This document shows positions 9,445 through 17,486 of a stretch of DNA of 64,000 bases, piece by piece. The stretch is from the NCBI GenBank assembly GCA_963776565.1, contig CAVZNF010000003.1, forward strand, positions 124,001 to 188,000, given 5' to 3'. This stretch comes from GMQP-bins7 sp963776565. GTDB lineage: Bacteria; Actinomycetota; Thermoleophilia; Gaiellales; Gaiellaceae. Positions within the stretch are counted from its first letter, which is position 1. Each line of letters begins with the position of its first letter. The notes under the pieces were generated by a model, which searched no databases, was not told where the DNA came from, and worked only from the letters and a program-made list of their open reading frames with translations. Position numbers and translations under genes: made by a program.

Positions 9445-9989
9445 ATGAAACGCTCGCTACTCGTGCTCGTCGGGCTCGCACTCGTCGGTGGATCGCTATG
9501 GGCTGCGTCCGTTGCGTCGAGCGCCCCCGTGACTCGCACAGAAGCCATGGCGCCTGGGTTGCTCAGCCTGCCGCGCGCGACGCCTGCCGGACAGACGAGC
9601 ACTGTACGGTCACATCGCGTCGCTCTCGCGGCAGCACGGCCGCTGGATGATGCGCTTCGATCCGGCGCTCTTGCTCAGGGGGGTGACGGCTGCACAGGCG
9701 GCACGCGAGGACACGGGCTCGAGCGACGTCCCCAACGACTCGGACACGCTCGACGAGAGCCATCGTCTGCTGACGTACGTCGTCTCCCCGACCGCGACGG
9801 TCACAGTGCTCCTGCAAGGGCCTCCGACCGATCGAGATCCCGGTCTCGGAGCTGGCACAGATCACGCAGGGCAAGAACCCCGGGCGCCGGGCGCTGTTCG
9901 ATCGCGCGAGAGGTCTCGGCTACTGGATCCGGGTCGGTGACAAGTACCCGAACCCGGTGCTCTCGATCGACCAGCAGTACCACCCGTAG
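9445..9989 (+). CDS. Secreted protein of unknown function (frameshifted)
   Basis: About 180 aa, exported. ATG 9445 follows a strong AAGGAAGGGAG site. The signal peptide is MKRSLLVLVGLALVGGSLWA with a probable cleavage at ASVASSA. The mature part reads HIASLSRQHGRWMMRFDPAL, DESHRLLTYVVSPTATVTVL and, after a shift near 9825, IPVSELAQITQGKNP and GYWIRVGDKYPNPVLSIDQQ. I recognise no domain. Shifts near 9605 and 9825 are needed. It ends at TAG 9987-9989, just before a perfect inverted repeat. The 124 bases between the kinase gene and this gene hold nothing else I can identify. Confidence 0.65.
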
Positions 9990-10003
9990 CTGACGCGCGG
10001 CAC

Positions 10004-10031
10004 AGGGGCCGGTCCCCGCGGACCGGCCCCT
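10004..10031. terminator. Bidirectional terminator hairpin
   Basis: Perfect 12-bp inverted repeat AGGGGCCGGTCC/GGACCGGCCCCT with a four-base loop, between the convergent ends of the two secreted-protein genes. There is no T-run, which is common in high-GC actinobacteria. Confidence 0.7.
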
Positions 10032-10050
10032 GCGCATGCGTGCGACGTCG

Positions 10051-11085
10051 CTACTTCTTCCTGACGACCTTGCTCTTCGCGACGAACCCGTTCACCGTCG
10101 GGTTGACGCACGGGATGCCGCCGAGGAGCGGCTGAGCTTCGCGCACACCGAGGGTGCCGACCCGCCCGCTGCGACCGCGTCGGCGCGGAAGAACGTTCCG
10201 GCCCTGGCCTTGAACGCGAACTTGCCGTTCGCGGCCACCTTCGCCTTGCCGAGCCGCTTGAGCCCGGTTGCCTTGCCGAGCCGCCGAAGATCGTGACACT
10301 CGCTCCGCCACGTGCCTGACCGGCCTGGGTCACGGCGCCCGCGAGCGTCGCGCCGGGACCCGACCGCTTCGCCGACAGGCTCATCGCGCCGGGCGCAATC
10401 GCCGCTGGAGCGATGACCTGTGCCCGCGGGATTCGGCTTGCCCGCGCCCGGCGTGTACGGCACCCAGGTCGGAGACCCAGGCGCCGCTCGCGACCGGCGA
10501 GAAGACGCCGTTGATCGTGAGCTCGGCGCTGTAGACCTTGGCTCCGAACGTCGCGCGGCCGGGTGTTCCGACGGGAACGTCCGGAGGCGGCAAGCAGATC
10601 GCGATGCACTGCCGGGCCGATCTGCGCAAGCGCGGCATGCGTCGTCAGGAGGTAGGTCGGCACTTGGAGCGTCTGACCTGCGGCCGTCAGCACCATGACC
10701 CACGTCGCCAGCGGGACGACGCCTGAGCCGATGCACGCGCCCTGGGTCGCGGCGGGGATCTGACCTGGAGCTGCGACGATCAGCTGGCCGTCGAGCGGAA
10801 GGTCGGCGCCGGCGAGGTCAAGCGCCTTCACGATCGCCTTCACGGGGCCGAGCACGGTGCCCGGCGCCTGGGTCGTCGTGAGCTGCGTCCCGATTCGGCG
10901 CGACGATCACGACGGCGGCCGTCGGGTCGTCGTTTGGGTCGAGCGATGCCTTGACGATGGTGCCTGTCGCTGTCTGCGTGATAGTCGAGCTTCGGCGATG
11001 AGTACGCGGCCATCGCGGCAGGTACCGCGATGAGGGCTACGACCGCTGCCAGCCCGATCGCAACGGTTCCGATTCGTTTCTTCAT
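10051..11085 (-). CDS. Secreted protein with Ig-like/carboxypeptidase-like C-terminal domain (heavily frameshifted)
   Basis: Exported protein of about 340 aa. ATG 11085 follows an AGGAGGT site. The signal peptide is MKKRIGTVAIGLAAVVALIA followed by VPAAMAA. Downstream blocks, in changing frames, read VKAIVKALDLAGADLPLDG, GSGVVPLATWVMVLTAAGQT, ATFGAKVYSAELTINGVFS, APAAIAPGAMSLSAKRSGPG and GQARGGASVTIFGG. The last block, KAKVAANGKFAFKARAGTFF, looks like a small beta-sandwich add-on common in actinobacterial surface proteins. It ends in NPTVNGFVAKSKVVRKK at 10051. At least six indels are needed, so the exact sequence is not reliable. Function unknown. Confidence 0.6.
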
Positions 11086-11131
11086 CTGACCTCCTCTTCG
11101 AGTTGATGAGTCTGTCACAGCGGCAGCACGA

Positions 11132-12345
11132 TCATCCCCGCGCCAGAAGGAGCCCGCTTGCCTTGACCCACTGCTTGTTGTCGTAGCGATAGAGATAGAC
11201 CTGCTCCATTGGTCGATAGTCCGTTCGCGACGTCTTCAAACGTATTCCCGGGAGCATGAACGGGTTCGCCAGCGTGTCGAGGCTCTGTGCCGCCTTCAGG
11301 AGCCCGGCGCGCGTGAGGTTCTTCCCGGCCTTGCGCAGCGTCTCCACCATCGTCCAGGCAACGGTCATGCCGTACCAGTTGTAGACGTCGGTCGGCTTCC
11401 CGCTCGGGGCGTACTTTCGCATGATCGTGCGGTAGAGGGCGACGGCCTTGTCCTTCGCCCAGATCGGGTCGTTCGGGTTCTTGAGGAACGCGATCGAGAG
11501 CGCGCCCTTCGTCAGCTCCGGCGCGTTGAAGCGGGCGATGCCCATGATCGTCGGCTCGATCGAGACGGACGCGATGTAGACCTGCGGCTTCCAGCCGAGG
11601 TTGTGTGCGGCGCGGATCCCGTTCAGGAAGAACTTGGGCGTTGCGAAGAGCATGAGCGTGTCGGCGCCCGACGCCTTGAGGAGCGCGACCTGCGCCGAGA
11701 CGTCGGCGCCCGTGAACTCGTAGCCCTGCTTCGCGACCACGCGAGGCCCCTTGCCCGCGATCGCCCGGGTCAGTCCGGTAAGCATGTCGAGCCCGAGCTC
11801 CGTGTTCTCGTAGAGCACGGCGATCTTCGCCTTCGGGCGTGTCTTCACGATCGTCTTCCCGTAGACGTCGCCCTCGCCGCGGTAGCTCATGAGGAAGCCC
11901 ATCGTCCACGGGTACTGCGCGGAGCTGCGGCCGATCGACTGCGAGCCGTCGGCGGCGAAGAGCTGGGGCACCTTCTGCGCGTTCAGGTAATCGCGGATCG
12001 CGAGGTTGTTCGCCGTGCCGATCGAGTTGAAGACGGCGAACACCTTGTCCTGCTCGACGAGCCGGCGTGTGAGCTGGACGGTCTGCGCCGGGTTGTAGGC
12101 GTCGTCCAAGTAGCGGTACTCGATCTTTCGGCCGTTGACGCCGCCCTTCGCGTTCACGTAGTCGAAGTAGGCCTTCGCGCCGGGCCCGACCGTCCCGAAC
12201 GCCGCCGCCTCGCCCGTCAGCGGAACGGTGCCGCCAAGCAGAACGGTCGACGACGTGACACCGGGGTCGGCTGTGGTGGCGCCGCCGGCGCTTGCGACGA
12301 GCGCGAGCGCTCACGAACGCGACGGCCGCGACGCGCGACGATCAC
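11132..12345 (-). CDS. Branched-chain amino acid-type ABC transporter substrate-binding protein (LivK family)
   Basis: Periplasmic-type type I binding protein that would capture an amino acid, amide or aromatic ligand. The long intact part begins with VNGRKIEYRYLDDAYNPAQT and includes LFAADGSQS, GYEFTGADVSAQVALLKASG and LFATPKFFLNGIRA. The N-terminus GVTSSTVLLGGTVPLTGEAA is in frame upstream. The signal peptide (AAVAFVS then LALVASAGGATTA) is split by one indel near 12310. The start is taken as GTG 12345, overlapping the hydrolase stop by GTGA; a second shift lies in the first codons. No LivHMGF permease or ATPase genes adjoin, so it is an orphan receptor. It stops at 11132, 46 bases before the next gene on the strand. 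Confidence 0.85.
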
Positions 12346-13766
12346 TTCGTGACCGGTGTGCGCAGGCCCGGCAGCTTGAGGATCGCCGTGCCGACGCGTG
12401 CCCGAGCGCTCTGCGCCATCGGGAGATCGAGGTAGAGGAGGTTCGCGCTCGACTGCGCGGTCGACGACGACGCCAGCGTGAGCGTGAGCCGCGAGCCCTT
12501 GCGGGACGAACGTCGCCTGGCTCGCCGAGCTGGATCGTGACCTCTGCGCGCCCGGCTTCGTCGGGACGCCGCCGGCGCGACGACGATCTCCTCGCCCTGC
12601 GGCGTGCGAGCGGTGAGCACGGCGACGAGCCTCGACCAGCCGCCGCTCGCTGCGATCGACGTCTGGACGGTCGGTGCTCCGAACATCTCGATTCGGCTTC
12701 GGAGCGGCGCGGACGTCCGGACGGCCTTGCCGCTGCGCGCGAACGTCGTGACGCCCGGGAACGAGACAGTCGTTGGTCGAGACGGGAGGCAGCGTCGCGT
12801 TCGCGGCGGCGCGACCTGGCCGGCGAACTTCTCGGGCGCGATCGCGACATCGATGCCGGTCCGCGTCGCAGGCCGAGCTGCGCAGGTAGCAGTCGAACCA
12901 GGCGCGCACCTTGCGACATGAGGAAGCCCGTGTCGGCTGCCGGGAACGTCGAAGGCGCGTGGCCGTGCAGGCCGACGTACAGCACCTTCGGGCCTTTCGA
13001 ACCGCCGAAGGCCGCGCGCCCTGGTCGATCCCGAACAGGAAGTCGCGCCGCCCCTGCGCCATGAAGACGGGCGTCGTGACCGAGCCGAGCTTGGAGATGC
13101 TCGAGCGTGCCTCGGCCCACGCTCGGACGACTGCGCTCGTTCCCGGCGAAGGCGGCCGCCTGGACCGCGTCGAGCGACGGATCGCGTCTGTCGGGCGGGA
13201 TCGAGCCCGCGAGCCCGGCGACGAGGCCGGACTTCACGAGCCCTTGCGGCATGAGCGCCGGAGTAGAGGTCGGTCCACGTCTCGACCGTCGCGACCGCCG
13301 CCCACGGCACGCCGGCCACGAGCGAGTTGAAGACTGTGCCGCCGCCGTAGGAGATGCCCCACGCGCCGATCCTCGTGTCGGAGACGTCCGACCGCGCGGC
13401 GAGCCAGTCGTGGATCGCGCGCGTGTCTGCGATCTCGCGCGGGCCGTCGATCCCGACGAGCCCTCCGGACTCGCCATGCCCGCGGGCGTCGAACGTGAGG
13501 ATCGCGTAGCTCCCGTCCAGTGAACCCGTATCCCTCGACGAGCGCGTTCATCTGCTCCGGTTGCCGGCCGAAGCCCGTGGAGGAAGACGATCGCCGGCCA
13601 GCCGCCTGCGGGCGGCGTCCCGTCCGGGACGTAAAGCGTCGCGGCGATCGAGACGCCGTCGTCCATCGGGATGGAGAGGTCGTGCCTGGCCGCAGGCGAC
13701 CCGGTGCGCTTCGCCGGAGACGAGGACGAGCGCGGCTGCCAGCGCCGCTAGCCAGACCTTCAGCAC
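12342..13766 (-). CDS. CocE/NonD-type alpha/beta hydrolase, secreted (frameshifted)
   Basis: Predicted exported serine hydrolase of the X-Pro dipeptidyl-peptidase/CocE group; its ester or peptide substrate is unknown. GTG 13766 starts a signal peptide (LKVWLAALAAALVLVSG). The catalytic domain reads SIPMDDGVSIAATLYVPDG, WPAIVFLHG, FDARGHGESGG and the nucleophile elbow GAWGISYGGGTVF near 13350. Later come VFMAQGRRDFLFGIDQ (acid Asp) and GLHGHAPSTFPA (His). The C-terminal 220 residues form a beta-rich domain ending LPGLRTPVTK. Indels lie near 13715, 13590, 13520, 13270, 13060 and others. It overlaps the LivK-type gene, suggesting the hydrolase may feed the binding protein. Confidence 0.75.
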
Positions 13767-13774
13767 GAGGCGGA

Positions 13775-13780
13775 AGGGTA
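13775..13780 (-). promoter_or_regulatory. Putative leaderless -10 (TACCCT) for the CocE-like gene
   Basis: TACCCT is eight bases before GTG 13766, in the 49-base divergent gap with murI. Confidence 0.4.
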
Positions 13781-13801
13781 CCGAGGAACCGGAGCGACTC
13801 C

Positions 13802-13807
13802 TAGAAT
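13802..13807 (+). promoter_or_regulatory. Putative leaderless -10 (TAGAAT) for murI
   Basis: TAGAAT lies eight bases before ATG 13816. There is no Shine-Dalgarno sequence, so the transcript may start at or next to the start codon. Confidence 0.5.
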
Positions 13808-13815
13808 CCCCGCGC

Positions 13816-14634
13816 ATGGACTCCCGCCCCATCGGCGTGTTCGACTCCGGCATGGGCGGCCTCACCGTTCTGCACGAGTGCCTGGTCACGCTCCCGCACG
13901 AGGACTTCGTCTATCTCGGCGACGGCGCGCGACTGCCGTACGGGCCGCGGCCGTTGGACGAGATCCGGCGCTTTGCCTTGGAGATCGCCGGTTATCTCGA
14001 GCGCCAGGGCGTGAAGCTCATCGTCGCGGCCTGCAACTCGGCGACCGCGGCCGCGCTCCCCGATCTCCAGCGCCAGCTCTCGGTTCCCGTCATCGGCGTC
14101 CTCGCGCCCGAGGCGCACGCCGCCGTCCTCGCCACGCGGAACCGCCGGATCGGTCTCCTCGCGACGGAGGCGACGGTCGCGAGCGGGAGATACGTCGAGC
14201 TCGTTCACGCGCTCGATGCCGGCGCGGAGGTCTTTCCGGTGGCCTGCCCGAGGCTCGTCCCGCTCATCGAGTCGGACGACGCGTTCGGCGAGGAGATCAC
14301 GGACGCGGTTCGCGCGTATGCCGAGCCGCTGAAGGAGGCCGGCGTGGACACGGTCATCCTCGGCTGCACGCACTACCCGCTCATCCGGCCGATCCTGCAG
14401 AGGGTCTTCGGTCGCGGCGTCACGCTCGTCTTCTCGGCAGAGGAAACCGCGCGCGAGGCAGCCGAGACGCTCGCGCGGAAGGGGATCGAGAACGACGACG
14501 GCCGCGAGGGCGCATACCGATTCCTCACGACCGGCGATCCCGAGCTCTTCCGCGAGCTGGGCCGCCGGTTCCTGCAGCTTCCGATCGAGAGCGCGGAGCG
14601 AGTCGAGGTCGCCGCGCTCGAGGCCGTCGCGTGA
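13816..14634 (+). CDS. murI: Glutamate racemase
   Basis: Interconverts L- and D-glutamate to supply D-Glu for peptidoglycan. 272 aa, intact. Both catalytic cysteines are present: AACNSATAAALPD near residue 75 and LGCTHYPLIRPIL near residue 186. The N-terminal IGVFDSGMGGLTVL and YLGDGARLPYGPR are family signatures. ATG 13816 is chosen because the preceding bases give a leaderless-type promoter and no upstream conserved sequence. The stop overlaps the rph start (GTGA), so murI-rph-rdgB form one unit. Confidence 0.97.
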   Translation: MDSRPIGVFDSGMGGLTVLHECLVTLPHEDFVYLGDGARLPYGPRPLDEIRRFALEIAGYLERQGVKLIVAACNSATAAALPDLQRQLSVPVIGVLAPEAHAAVLATRNRRIGLLATEATVASGRYVELVHALDAGAEVFPVACPRLVPLIESDDAFGEEITDAVRAYAEPLKEAGVDTVILGCTHYPLIRPILQRVFGRGVTLVFSAEETAREAAETLARKGIENDDGREGAYRFLTTGDPELFRELGRRFLQLPIESAERVEVAALEAVA

Positions 14635-15343
14635 GGCACGACGGCCGGCGTCCGGATCAGCTGCGCGAGCTCGACATCGTCGGGGACTACCTCGAGCAGC
14701 CGCACGGCTCGGTGCTCTATGCGCAGGGGAAGACGATCGTGCTGTGCACGGCGACGGTCGAGGAGGGCGTGCCGCGCTGGCTCTACAAGTCGGGCCGCGG
14801 CTGGATGACGGCCGAGTACGCGATGCTTCCCGCCTCCACGGGCGAGCGGACGCAGCGCGCGGTGTCGCGCGGGCGCCCGGACGGCAGGACGGTCGAGATC
14901 CAGCGCCTCATCGGACGGGCGCTCCGCTCGGTCTGCGACTTCCAGGCGCTCGGCGAGCGCACGCTCTGGCTCGACTGCGACGTCCTGCAGGCCGACGGCG
15001 GCACGCGCTGCGCATCGATCACGGGCGCGTGGATCGCCGCGCGCCTCGCGCTCGACCGCTTCGGGCTGTCGAAGGCGCTGACGGGCGGGATCGCCGCGGT
15101 GTCGGTCGGGATCGTCGACGGCGAGCCGGTGCTCGACCTCGACTACGAGGAGGACTCGAGCGCAGAGACCGACATGAACGTCGTCATGACCGGGGACGGC
15201 AGGCTCGTCGAGGTGCAGGCGACCGCCGAGCGCGACCCGTTCTCGCGGGAGCTCCTGGATGCGCTGCTCGATCTCGCCGCCGGCGGGATCGACGAGCTCA
15301 CGGCGGCGCAGGCCGAAGCTGCCGCTGCGCCGGCGCTGAGTGA
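14631..15343 (+). CDS. rph: Ribonuclease PH
   Basis: Phosphorolytic 3'-5' exoribonuclease that trims tRNA 3' ends. GTG 14631 gives VRHDGRRPDQLRELDI, the universal N-terminus. Later come SGRGWMTAEYAMLPASTGER, RTVEIQRLIGRALRSVCD, LWLDCDVLQADGGTRCASIT (phosphate/metal site) and AETDMNVVMTGDGRLVEVQA. The frame as written runs on to 15437, overlapping rdgB by about 100 bases. A one-base indel in the Ala-rich tail near 15315-15335 would restore the expected 237-residue protein ending at TGA 15341-15343, overlapping the next GTG. Confidence 0.93.
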
Positions 15344-15893
15344 GGCTGCTCCTCGCCTCCCGCAACGAGAACAAGCTGCGCGAGCTGCGGGCTGCGCTTC
15401 CCGACTGGGACATCGCACTCCTCGACGCGCCGGATGAGCCCGTCGAGGACGGTGCGACGTTCCTCGACAACGCACGCATCAAGGCGCGCCACGGGCGACT
15501 GCACGCGCCGGCGCCGCCTGGGTCGCCGGGGAGGACTCGGGGATCGAGGTCGCCGCGCTCGGAGGACGTCCCGGAGTCGAGTCCGCGCGCTGGGCCGAAG
15601 ACGGCGTCGCGCGGCTGCTCGCGGAGCTCGAAGGAGAGAGCGACCGCCGCGCGCGGTACGTCTGCGAGCTGGTCGTGCTCGATCCGAGCGGCGTCGAGCT
15701 CAAGGCCGCGGGCGCCCTGGAGGGAGAGATCGCCGCGGCCCGTCGCGGCCACGAGGGCTTCGGGTACGACCCGATCTTCGTGCCGCGGGGCGAGTCGCTG
15801 ACCGTGGCCGAGCTCGGGGATGCCTGGAAGGCGGAGCATTCCCATCGCGCCCAGGCGGCACGCGCGCTCGGGCAGCTGCTCGCCGAGCGCTGA
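15340..15893 (+). CDS. rdgB: XTP/dITP diphosphatase (RdgB/HAM1; frameshifted)
   Basis: House-cleaning pyrophosphatase hydrolysing ITP, dITP and XTP to keep them out of nucleic acids. GTG 15340 gives VRLLLASRNENKLRELRAAL with the SxNxxK substrate motif. VEDGATFLDNARIKA follows; a shift near 15490-15530 leads to EDSGIEVAALGGRPGVESAR. Another near 15655 leads to GHEGFGYDPIFVP, AELGDAWKAEHSHRAQA and the end at 15893. About 184 aa, a little shorter than most relatives (about 200). Confidence 0.9.
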
Positions 15894-15900
15894 ACGTTGC

Positions 15901-15906
15901 TAGCGT
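15901..15906 (+). promoter_or_regulatory. Putative leaderless -10 (TAGCGT)
   Basis: TAGCGT is seven bases before ATG 15914 of the roadblock-like gene. Confidence 0.4.
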
Positions 15907-15913
15907 CGCTGCT

Positions 15914-16303
15914 ATGGATGCGACCCAGGCGCTGCGCGAGCTGATGGAGCTCTCGTCTCAGATCACGGCTGCCGTCGTGCTCGACGCCGAGGGAACGGTG
16001 CTGGCGGGCGCTCCGGACGACTCAGCGGCCCCGACCATGCTGGCAGCCACAACCCTCGAGCTCGTTTCGACGGCGGCGGATCTCGGCGCCGACGGCCGCG
16101 ACGTGACGCGCGTCGAGGTCGAGCTCGAGGACGGAGCGGTTTTCGTCGTTCGCGAGGGCGGACGGACGATCGGGGCGGTCACGGGGCCGAAGCCGACCTC
16201 GGGCCTCGTCGTCTACGACCTCCGCACCTGCGTGCAGGCGATCGAGACGGCTCAGCCGAAGAAGCGGCGCTCGGCGCGCAAGCCGAAGGAGCCGTCCGAG
16301 TGA
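15914..16303 (+). CDS. Roadblock/LC7-like domain protein
   Basis: 129 aa. The N-terminal 95 residues (QALRELMELSSQITAAVVLD, AEGTVLAGAPDD, LELVSTAADLGADGRDVTR, VFVVREGGRTIGAVTGP) have the alternating helix-strand pattern of a roadblock/longin platform. In bacteria this fold usually regulates small GTPases or gliding/polarity systems, but no GTPase gene is near. The basic tail PKKRRSARKPKEPSE is probably flexible. Its stop overlaps the GTG of the next small gene. The fold assignment is from pattern only. Confidence 0.65.
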   Translation: MDATQALRELMELSSQITAAVVLDAEGTVLAGAPDDSAAPTMLAATTLELVSTAADLGADGRDVTRVEVELEDGAVFVVREGGRTIGAVTGPKPTSGLVVYDLRTCVQAIETAQPKKRRSARKPKEPSE

Positions 16304-16491
16304 AGAAGCTCATCCGGCTCGCCATCCTGATCGCACTCGCGGTCTGGGCGTGGCGCAAGCTCTTCGGCCCGTCTGGGTCCGAGGAACGCGCAGGCGTCTC
16401 GTACGCCGACGGCTCGGCGGTCGTCCTCGAGCCGGGGTCTCCCGGCTTCGAACGACTCGCGTCGGTCGCGCGCTCCGCGCTTCGCACGTGA
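16300..16491 (+). CDS. Small membrane protein, 63 aa
   Basis: GTG 16300 overlaps the roadblock gene stop and the stop overlaps pyrE, both by GTGA, which strongly supports translation. One N-terminal TM or signal-anchor helix (KKLIRLAILIALAVWAWRKL) is followed by a short polar tail, YADGSAVVLEPGSPGFERLA. No family is recognised. Tight coupling suggests a membrane link to the roadblock protein. Confidence 0.7.
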   Translation: MKKLIRLAILIALAVWAWRKLFGPSGSEERAGVSYADGSAVVLEPGSPGFERLASVARSALRT

Positions 16492-17046
16492 CGCACGACG
16501 AGCTCGGCGCGCTCGTCGTCGAGCGCGCCCTGCTGGAGGGCGACTTCGTCCTCCGGTCCGGGCGCCGGTCGTCCTGGTACCTCGACAAGTACCGCTTCGA
16601 GACCGAGCCGCGAGATCCTCCGCGCGCTCGGCGAGGCTCTCGCGGCGGCCGTCAGCGAGTGCGAGCCCGACGCTGTGCGACTCGCCGGACCCGCCCTCGG
16701 CGGGGTCGCGTTGGCAGCTTCGGCAGCGATGGCGTCCGGAGTGCCGTTCATCATCGTGCGCGGTGAAACCAAGGAATACGGCACGGCACAACGGATCGAG
16801 GGCCCATTCAGTCCGGGCGAGCTGGTGTGCCTCCTCGAGGACGTCGTCACCTCCGGCGGCGCGCTCGCGGAGGCAGTGTCGGCCGTCCGCGCGGAGGGGC
16901 TCGTGGTCCGAAACGCCGTCTGTGTGGTCGATCGGGAGGAGGGCGGCTCGGACGCTCTCGCCCGCCTCGGTGTGCGCCTCAGGGCGCTCTTCCGGGCGAG
17001 CGAGTTGCTGGAGTTGCGTAAAACCCCCGGAAAGCAGCATGGTTGA
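16488..17046 (+). CDS. pyrE: Orotate phosphoribosyltransferase (one frameshift)
   Basis: Converts orotate and PRPP to OMP in pyrimidine synthesis. GTG 16488 gives VTHDELGALVVERALLEGDF, then VLRSGRRSSWYLDKYRFET (orotate/PRPP loop with the Lys). After a shift near 16610 come LAGPALGGVALAASAAMASG and the PRPP-binding motif VCLLEDVVTSGGALAEAVSA near 16830. 185 aa. The pathway partner pyrF is 2 kb downstream. The stop TGA lies inside the -35 element of the HU promoter. Confidence 0.9.
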
Positions 17047-17071
17047 GCCAAATCCGAAGGGGTGTTAGGCT
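17043..17071 (+). promoter_or_regulatory. Promoter of the HU gene: TTGAGC-17-TAGGCT
   Basis: A near-consensus sigma-70 pair: -35 TTGAGC (17043-17048), 17-bp spacer, -10 TAGGCT (17066-17071). Unlike most starts here it is followed by a leader of about 35 bases with an AGGAGGAG ribosome site. Confidence 0.7.
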
Positions 17072-17114
17072 CCTTCGGTTCCGTGAACCCGAATCCGACG
17101 TCAGGAGGAGAGAA

Positions 17115-17393
17115 GTGACCAAGCAGGATTTCGTGGACGCCGTAGCCGATTCGGCCGGCATGTCCAAGCGTGAGGCTGGCGCTGCGGTCGACGCCATGCT
17201 GGACACGATCACGAGCGCGCTGAAGAACCGTGAGACGATCACCTTCACGGGCTTCGGCAAGTTCACGACTTCAGCGCGCGCGGCGCGCATGGGTGTCAAC
17301 CCGCGGACGGGTGAGAAGGTTCACATCGCCGCGACGACAGTCCCGAAGTTCACGGCTGGGAGCGCGCTCAAGGCGGCAGTGAAAGGCGGCTGA
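17115..17393 (+). CDS. hup: HU-family nucleoid protein
   Basis: 92-aa histone-like DNA-bending protein, the size of the HU core without the Lys/Ala-rich tail seen in mycobacteria and streptomycetes. GTG 17115 follows AGGAGGAG. VTKQDFVDAVADSAGMSKRE, AVDAMLDTITSALKN and ITFTGFGKFTTSARAAR are HU signatures; the DNA-clasping arm is GVNPRTGEKVHIAAT. Strong promoter, ribosome site and terminator suggest high, monocistronic expression. Confidence 0.95.
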   Translation: MTKQDFVDAVADSAGMSKREAGAAVDAMLDTITSALKNRETITFTGFGKFTTSARAARMGVNPRTGEKVHIAATTVPKFTAGSALKAAVKGG

Positions 17394-17416
17394 GCGACTC
17401 CGAACGGAGGCTTACG

Positions 17417-17445
17417 AAGGGCCGTCGGGAGGCGGCCTTTCGTTT
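17417..17445 (+). terminator. Terminator after the HU gene
   Basis: Hairpin AAGGGCCG / CGGCCTTT (one G-T pair) with an eight-base loop, followed by TTTCGTTT. This is the only intrinsic terminator in the window with a fair T-tract. Confidence 0.7.
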
Positions 17446-17449
17446 CACC

Positions 17450-17476
17450 TTGAACACGAACATATGTTCGTATACG
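17450..17476 (+). promoter_or_regulatory. LexA-controlled promoter with a perfect SOS box
   Basis: CGAACATATGTTCG at 17457-17470 is an exact match to the Gram-positive/actinobacterial LexA box CGAACRNRYGTTCG, flanked by A/T so that the palindrome spans 16 bp. It lies between TTGAAC (17450-17455) and TATACG (17471-17476), a possible -35/-10 pair 15 bp apart. LexA bound here would block polymerase. The gene 17 bases downstream encodes a repair nuclease. Confidence 0.85.
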
Positions 17477-17486
17477 GTGAAGCGCC

